Shown here: positions 58,759-64,000 of the stretch, one piece after another
Layout of the letters: each line of letters opens with the position of its first letter
How positions within the stretch are numbered: position 1 is the stretch's first letter
The notes under the pieces: model-generated
Databases searched by the model: none
Seen by the model: only the letters and a program-made list of their open reading frames with translations
What the model was told of the DNA's origin: nothing
Position numbers and translations under genes: made by a program
Assembly: GCF_008274625.1 (NCBI RefSeq)
Contig: NZ_VTRU01000004.1
Span: 248,001 to 312,000, forward strand
Direction of reading: 5' to 3'
Length of the DNA: 64,000 nucleotides
Source: Chryseobacterium panacisoli
Lineage (GTDB): Bacteria > Bacteroidota > Bacteroidia > Flavobacteriales > Weeksellaceae

Positions 58759-60672
58759 ATGGAGAATCTAGTATATGCAATAGTACTTTTACCACTTTTA
58801 GGGTTTCTTATTAACGGTTTATTCGGTAAAAATCTTCCAAAAATATTGGTAGGATCTTTGGCTACGGCAATGGTTTTCGGATCATTCTGTATCGCTGTAA
58901 GTCTTTTCATGAATTTCAATTCTGAAAGCCAGCCTGTAATCGTAAAAGCTTTTGAATGGTTTAGAGTCAATGGAGTTCAAATCAATTTTGGGTTCCAGAT
59001 TGATCAGCTTTCTTTAATGATGGTGATGATCATTACGGGTATCGGTTCACTGATCCACTTATACTCTATCGGATATATGAGTCATGACAAAGGATTCTAT
59101 AAGTTCTTTACTTATCTGAATCTTTTCATCTTCTCCATGTTACTTTTGGTAATGGGAAGCAACTACCTTATCCTGTTCATCGGATGGGAAGGTGTAGGTC
59201 TTTGTTCTTACCTGTTGATCGGATTCTGGTACACCAACGAAGAATACGGTAAAGCAGCAAGAAAAGCTTTCATCATGAACAGAATTGGTGACCTTGCGTT
59301 ATTGATCGGTATCTTCATGATTGCTTCACAGACCAATGCTGTAGATTATCTTTCTGTAGCAGAAAACGCTTCAAAATTTGAATTAGACGGAACAGTGATC
59401 ATCTTTATCACAGCGAGTTTATTCATCGGTGCTACCGGTAAATCTGCTCAGGTTCCATTATATACATGGTTACCGGATGCGATGGCCGGACCTACTCCTG
59501 TATCAGCGTTGATCCACGCGGCAACGATGGTAACGGCAGGGATCTATCTGGTAGTAAGATCCAACTTCTTATTTACTTTGGCACCTACAGTACAGGGAGG
59601 AATTTTATTCATCGGATTCTTAACAGCTGCTTTGGCAGGATTCTATGCACTTCGTCAGAACGACATCAAAAAAGTATTAGCTTACTCTACCGTTTCACAG
59701 CTTGGATTTATGTTCATTGCTTTAGGTCTTGGAGCTTATACAACAGCGATGTTCCACGTAATGACGCACGCATTCTTTAAGGCTTTATTATTCCTGGGTG
59801 CTGGTTCTGTAATCCACGCAATGAGCAACGAACAGGATATGCGTTTCATGGGAGGTCTTAAAAAATATATTCCTCTTACCCACGCTACATTCCTTATCGG
59901 AACATTAGCTATCTCAGGTTTCCCTTTACTATCAGGGATGATCTCTAAAGACGAAATTTTAGTAGCAGCTTTCGCTAAAAACCCTGTTTACTGGGTAATC
60001 TTATTTGTTTTAGCGGCAATGACTGCAACGTATATGTTCAGACTGTATTATTTGACATTCCACGGAGAGTTCAGAGGTACTGAAGAACAAAAACACCACT
60101 TACATGAAAGCCCGTCCAATATGACATTACCATTGATCGTATTGGCAATCCTTTCTGTAATCGGAGGTTTCATCAACCTGCCACACTTCATCGGTCACGG
60201 ACATTATGCCAAACTGATGGAATGGTTAAAGCCTGTTCTTACAGAACAAAGCTACAGCCAGATGGAAGCTACTCTTTCAGGAGTACCTTTCAATACTGAA
60301 ATGATCTTATTAGCAGCAACAATCCTTATGTTCTTCTCTGTATGGTTTATCGTTAGAAACACTTATGTAAAGAAGAAAAAAATGGCAGTTGCAGAAGAAA
60401 GCTATACCGGATGGGAAAAGCTTTCTGCTAAAAAATTATACGTTGACGAACTTTACAACGCATTGATTGTAAAAACTGTTGAAGGATTAGGACGCGGAGG
60501 AAAGATGTTTGATAAGGGTATCTTAGACCGTTTTGTAAACTTTGTAGGCGATGGTGCTGAAGACAGCGGAAAAGCCATGAAGCGTGTTCAAAACGGAAAT
60601 GTAGAGACGTATATTCTTATCATGTCTTTAGCGGTGGGAATTATATTAATTGTTAACTTTTTATTACAATAA
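58759..60672 (+). CDS. nuoL: NADH-quinone oxidoreductase subunit L
   Basis: A 637-residue antiporter-like subunit with about 16 helices. 'LILFIGWEGVGLCSYLLIGF', 'PLYTWLPDAMAGPTPVSALI' and 'VTHAFFKALLFLGAGSVIHA' are NuoL signatures. It forms the distal proton channel and supplies the lateral helix. Confidence 0.97.
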   Translation: MENLVYAIVLLPLLGFLINGLFGKNLPKILVGSLATAMVFGSFCIAVSLFMNFNSESQPVIVKAFEWFRVNGVQINFGFQIDQLSLMMVMIITGIGSLIHLYSIGYMSHDKGFYKFFTYLNLFIFSMLLLVMGSNYLILFIGWEGVGLCSYLLIGFWYTNEEYGKAARKAFIMNRIGDLALLIGIFMIASQTNAVDYLSVAENASKFELDGTVIIFITASLFIGATGKSAQVPLYTWLPDAMAGPTPVSALIHAATMVTAGIYLVVRSNFLFTLAPTVQGGILFIGFLTAALAGFYALRQNDIKKVLAYSTVSQLGFMFIALGLGAYTTAMFHVMTHAFFKALLFLGAGSVIHAMSNEQDMRFMGGLKKYIPLTHATFLIGTLAISGFPLLSGMISKDEILVAAFAKNPVYWVILFVLAAMTATYMFRLYYLTFHGEFRGTEEQKHHLHESPSNMTLPLIVLAILSVIGGFINLPHFIGHGHYAKLMEWLKPVLTEQSYSQMEATLSGVPFNTEMILLAATILMFFSVWFIVRNTYVKKKKMAVAEESYTGWEKLSAKKLYVDELYNALIVKTVEGLGRGGKMFDKGILDRFVNFVGDGAEDSGKAMKRVQNGNVETYILIMSLAVGIILIVNFLLQ

Positions 60673-60674
60673 TA

Positions 60675-62168
60675 ATGTCTTGTTTATTATTAACATTATT
60701 ACTATTACCTCTAGTAGGTTCGGGATTAGTTTTTGCGTGGAAGAGTAATTCCAGCAAATATTTGGCACTGGGAATTGCATTGGTCCAAATGCTTCTTACA
60801 TTTTATATACTTTCGGATTTCGATTTTACTCCGACAGTAGATAGTGTATTGCAGCATGAGATCAATTATCCTTGGTCACAATTTATGAAGAGCTCTCTTC
60901 ACTTCGGTATCGATGGGATGAGCATGCTTCTTTTATTATTGACCAACATTCTGGCTCCAATTATTATTTTATCATCTTTCAACGAAAATGTAAACTACAG
61001 AAATACATTCTATGGTTTGATTCTGCTGATGCAGTTCGGCCTTGTAGGAGTGTTCACTTCTTTAGACGGATTATTATTCTATATTTTCTGGGAAGTAACT
61101 TTGATTCCAATTTGGTTCATTGCCGGACTTTGGGGACAAGAGAATAAAAGGTTTGAATTCACTACGAAATTCTTCGTATATACATTCGTAGGATCATTAT
61201 TTATGTTAGCCGGATTGATCTATGTGTACAACCACTCAGCATCATTCGCTTTAACAGATCTATACAATGCACAACTGAATGAAGTACAGCAGACTGTGGT
61301 ATTCTGGTTTATTTTCTTTGCATTTGCAGTGAAATTACCGGTATTCCCTTTCCATACATGGCAGCCTGATACCTATACCTACTCTCCTACTCAGGGATCA
61401 ATGTTGTTATCAGGGATCATGCTGAAAATGGCAGTATATGGGGTAATGCGTTATTTACTTCCAATCACTCCGCTTCCGATAGCAGGAATTTCAGGGCAGA
61501 TTGTGATCATCCTTGCCATTGTAGGTATTGTTCACGGAGCATTGATTGCTATTATCCAGACGGACATGAAGAGAATCATTGCGTATTCATCTTTCTCTCA
61601 CGTAGGATTAATGGTAGCAGGTATCTTCGCTTCTGCAGTAGTTACGCTAAGAGGAACTTTCAATGTGGAAGGAGCTGAAGGAGCTTTGGTACAGACTTTC
61701 GCTCACGGTATCAACGTAGTGGGATTATTCTACTGCTGTGATATTTTATACAAGAGATTTAAATCAAGAGACATCAGACAAATGGGTGGTTTAGCTAAAG
61801 TGGCTCCTAAATTTGCTGTATTGTTCCTGATCATTATATTAGGTTCAATGGGTGTTCCATTAACCAATGGGTTCATCGGGGAATTTATTTTGTTGAAATC
61901 TGTCTATGATTTTAATGGGACAGCAGCAGTAATTGCTGGTCTTACGGTGATTCTTTGTGCTGTATATTTATTGAGATTCTACGGAAAAGCGATGTTTGGA
62001 GAAGGAGATGAAGCAGTTTTAAGTACGGCAAAAGATTTATCAGGAGTAGAGTTTTCTGTATTGGCAAGTTTAGCGGTTTTTGTGATTTTACTAGGTATTT
62101 TCCCACAACCGGTAATCGACATGGTGAGTAGTTCGGTGAAGTTTATCTACCAATCAATGGTAAGTTAA
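60675..62168 (+). CDS. nuoM: NADH-quinone oxidoreductase subunit M
   Basis: A 497-residue antiporter-like subunit: 'SLHFGIDGMSMLLLLLTNIL', 'FYIFWEVTLIPIWFIAGLWG' with the conserved Glu, and 'FAVKLPVFPFHTWQPDTYTY'. Second proton channel of complex I. Confidence 0.97.
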   Translation: MSCLLLTLLLLPLVGSGLVFAWKSNSSKYLALGIALVQMLLTFYILSDFDFTPTVDSVLQHEINYPWSQFMKSSLHFGIDGMSMLLLLLTNILAPIIILSSFNENVNYRNTFYGLILLMQFGLVGVFTSLDGLLFYIFWEVTLIPIWFIAGLWGQENKRFEFTTKFFVYTFVGSLFMLAGLIYVYNHSASFALTDLYNAQLNEVQQTVVFWFIFFAFAVKLPVFPFHTWQPDTYTYSPTQGSMLLSGIMLKMAVYGVMRYLLPITPLPIAGISGQIVIILAIVGIVHGALIAIIQTDMKRIIAYSSFSHVGLMVAGIFASAVVTLRGTFNVEGAEGALVQTFAHGINVVGLFYCCDILYKRFKSRDIRQMGGLAKVAPKFAVLFLIIILGSMGVPLTNGFIGEFILLKSVYDFNGTAAVIAGLTVILCAVYLLRFYGKAMFGEGDEAVLSTAKDLSGVEFSVLASLAVFVILLGIFPQPVIDMVSSSVKFIYQSMVS

Positions 62169-62184
62169 TTTGATATTTTAAGAA

Positions 62185-63564
62185 ATGAGTGTTTTAATTA
62201 TTGTTTTCCTAACGGCAGTTATTGCGTTATTTTCAGGAGTTTTTGAACAAGGAAAATTCGCAAGATACATTGGGATTTTGGGATTAATCATTGCATTGTA
62301 TGTAAGTTTTATGCCGGAATGTTCGTTCTTCGACCATTACAAGCATATGTACGAATACAGTGGCAATACCGCATTATTCACTAAAATATCAATCGTAACA
62401 ACTTTATTGTTATTCTTCCTGGGAGGTTTTGCGTTCAGCAACCACAGAAGCCACCAGTCAGAATTATATGCATTGATGCTATTTGCATTATGCGGAGGGA
62501 TTATCCTTTTCGGATATCAGAACTTGGTGACGATGTTCTTAGGTATTGAGATTCTTTCTATTCCATTATATGTAATGGCTGGAGCTAACAAAACTGATCT
62601 TAGATCCAACGAAGCTTCTATTAAATATTTCCTTATGGGTGCATTTGCAACAGGTTTCTTACTGTTCGGGATTGCGTTCATCTATGGAAGTGCAGGAAGT
62701 TTTGACCTGTACAAGATTCATGATTTCGGAGTAGCTAATTCTGGGAATGTAATGTTCATCTTAGGAGTATTACTGATTCTTTGTGCATTGGCATTCAAAG
62801 TCGCTTTGGCACCTTTCCATATGTGGAGTCCTGATGTATATGCAGGTTCTCCTTCATTAATCACAGCTTTCATGGCAAGTGTGGTAAAGATCTCCGGATT
62901 CTTTGCGTTATTCAGACTGATGACTCTGGGTTTCACTGGAGTTACCCACGAATGGATCAACGTTTTAGGAGTATTCTTAATCATTACTTTACTTTTGGCA
63001 AACGTTATGGGTCTTGCTCAGACGAACGCAAAAAGAATGTTGGCTTATTCTTCAGTTTCCCACGCAGGATATATCGGGTTGGTATTCTTCGGAATGACAA
63101 GCCTTTCTACTTATAACCTTGCCTTTTATTTATTTGCTTATTCTTTATCTACCGTAGGTGTTTTCATGTGTCTGATCTGGGTAGAGAAATTAAAGAGAGA
63201 AACTTCTTTCGGAGCATTTAAAGGATTGGCGAAAACTGAACCTTTATTAGCAACAGCAGCAACGATCTCTATGCTTTCAATGGCAGGAGTTCCTTTAACA
63301 GCTGGTTTCATGGGGAAATTTGCTTTATTCTCCCAGGCTATGAACGGTGCAGCTTTCTTAGTATTGGTAGCTGTATTGGGTTCTGCCCTGTCTATCGCTT
63401 ACTATTTAAGACTGATTATCGCAATGTTCTTCTTTAAAGAATCAACATTCAAATCATCAGAAAAAGTAACCCTTACTTATAATATCATCGCAGGAGTTAT
63501 TATTGTTTTGATCGTCATCCTTGGAGTTTTCCCGGATTTGTTTGCAAGAATGTTCGGATTGTAA
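62185..63564 (+). CDS. nuoN: NADH-quinone oxidoreductase subunit N
   Basis: A 459-residue antiporter-like subunit: 'FLGIEILSIPLYVMAGANKT', 'ALAPFHMWSPDVYAGSPSLI' and 'KRMLAYSSVSHAGYIGL'. It completes the membrane arm. A terminator follows at 63585. Confidence 0.97.
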   Translation: MSVLIIVFLTAVIALFSGVFEQGKFARYIGILGLIIALYVSFMPECSFFDHYKHMYEYSGNTALFTKISIVTTLLLFFLGGFAFSNHRSHQSELYALMLFALCGGIILFGYQNLVTMFLGIEILSIPLYVMAGANKTDLRSNEASIKYFLMGAFATGFLLFGIAFIYGSAGSFDLYKIHDFGVANSGNVMFILGVLLILCALAFKVALAPFHMWSPDVYAGSPSLITAFMASVVKISGFFALFRLMTLGFTGVTHEWINVLGVFLIITLLLANVMGLAQTNAKRMLAYSSVSHAGYIGLVFFGMTSLSTYNLAFYLFAYSLSTVGVFMCLIWVEKLKRETSFGAFKGLAKTEPLLATAATISMLSMAGVPLTAGFMGKFALFSQAMNGAAFLVLVAVLGSALSIAYYLRLIIAMFFFKESTFKSSEKVTLTYNIIAGVIIVLIVILGVFPDLFARMFGL

Positions 63565-63584
63565 AATCAGAATTTTAAAATATT

Positions 63585-63614
63585 AAAAGCACAACTTTTC
63601 AGTTGTGCTTTTTT
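63585..63614 (+). terminator. Terminator of the nuo operon
   Basis: Hairpin AAAGCACAACT/AGTTGTGCTTT with T6, 20 bases after the nuoN stop. Confidence 0.88.
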
Positions 63615-63778
63615 AATGATTAATAATCCCCGCTATCTGTCTTTCCAAAAAACAATAAAGAATTACAATATACGTTGCAGAAAATCCCAAATCACCTGTA
63701 AATTATATACAATAAAATAAAATTTCCAGACTAACAATATTCTGCTTTTTTCATAACTTTACTCTAAATTTTCAGCTC

Positions 63779-64000
63779 TTGTCTAATCTCTATAAAAAAG
63801 ACTCTCCTTTTCAGGTTTATATATCATTCAAAAAATATTTGGATGTTCTGGAGCATATCCGGTATAATGACAGATTAGAGTATAGAGTCAACTATGCAGA
63901 ATCTTTGATCGAGAGCACCACAAATTTTAAAGAGCTTAAAGAAGGTTTTCAGGACACTGCTTTTCTTGAACAACATGAAGACCTCATCAGACTGCTTCTT
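63779..64000 (+). CDS. 5' part of an uncharacterised (GAF-protein-like) gene, cut by the window
   Basis: An open frame of 74 codons runs from a TTG at 63779 to the window end, beginning 'LSNLYKKDSPFQVYISFKKY' and continuing 'LDVLEHIRYNDRLEYRVNYA'. The codon usage and lack of stops look coding. I associate this start with Chryseobacterium GAF-domain proteins, but the diagnostic part is not in the window. Confidence 0.5.
   Translation, partial: MSNLYKKDSPFQVYISFKKYLDVLEHIRYNDRLEYRVNYAESLIESTTNFKELKEGFQDTAFLEQHEDLIRLLL

Overview
The window looks like a chromosomal segment of a Chryseobacterium-like member of the Flavobacteriia (Bacteroidota). Evidence: AT-rich DNA, TAnnTTTG-type -7 promoter boxes close to start codons, a secreted nuclease with a C-terminal type IX secretion sorting domain, GG-leader Cys-rich peptides of the kind common in Chryseobacterium, and a 14-subunit nuo operon with a short NuoG. 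I see no integrase, transposase, phage structural gene or CRISPR array.

Left third (1-26 kb), almost all on the minus strand. Four blocks are rich in RNA metabolism and MoxR/vWA-type genes. (a) A Ro60/TROVE-vWA protein (794-2335), whose promoter region carries a palindrome also found with identical spacing near position 69 and upstream of tatD at 28.9 kb. (b) A SWIM zinc-finger protein and a large helical-repeat protein, plus a truncated paralog of the latter (3283-8212). (c) A putative RNA repair and processing cassette (8611-14596) with two ERI1-like DEDDh exonucleases, a metallophosphoesterase, an RNase Z-like MBL protein, an Rnl2-type RNA ligase, a cyclic-phosphate-processing receiver-like protein, an R2K-type ATP-grasp protein and an RNase H-fold (DUF458) protein. 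Directly upstream on the same strand is a 2.3-kb array of 16 unusual tRNA genes (14723-17068), interleaved with five copies of a conserved hairpin RNA and one T-armless tRNA-Asp-like hairpin. The array starts two nucleotides after an intrinsic-terminator-like hairpin that follows a 41-codon ORF, which suggests attenuation. (d) A tight seven-gene operon (18178-26336) resembling the MoxR-vWA-beta-propeller (bpX) ternary systems.

Middle (26.5-48.9 kb): mostly housekeeping and surface genes on both strands. These include deoD, tatD, a DUF434 protein, a duplicated-domain lipoprotein, a CPA1 antiporter, PhoD, tRNA-Met/Ile2, methylmalonyl-CoA epimerase, rbfA, a LolC/E-type permease, a secreted endonuclease I, aroE, a DUF349 protein, ribD, two GG-leader peptides, an IMPACT-family protein, a zinc peptidase and a GNAT protein.

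Right (49.1-63.6 kb): nuoABCDEFGHIJKLMN on the plus strand, with an outer-membrane-like protein gene between nuoF and nuoG. Its spacers contain odd low-complexity repeats. The window ends inside a further plus-strand ORF.

Most novel: the non-canonical tRNA array with its repeated hairpin RNAs, attenuator-like leader and downstream RNA ligase / RNase Z-like / exonuclease genes. It reads as one tRNA supply-and-repair module. That functional link is inference; the gene content and tRNA abnormalities are visible in the sequence.
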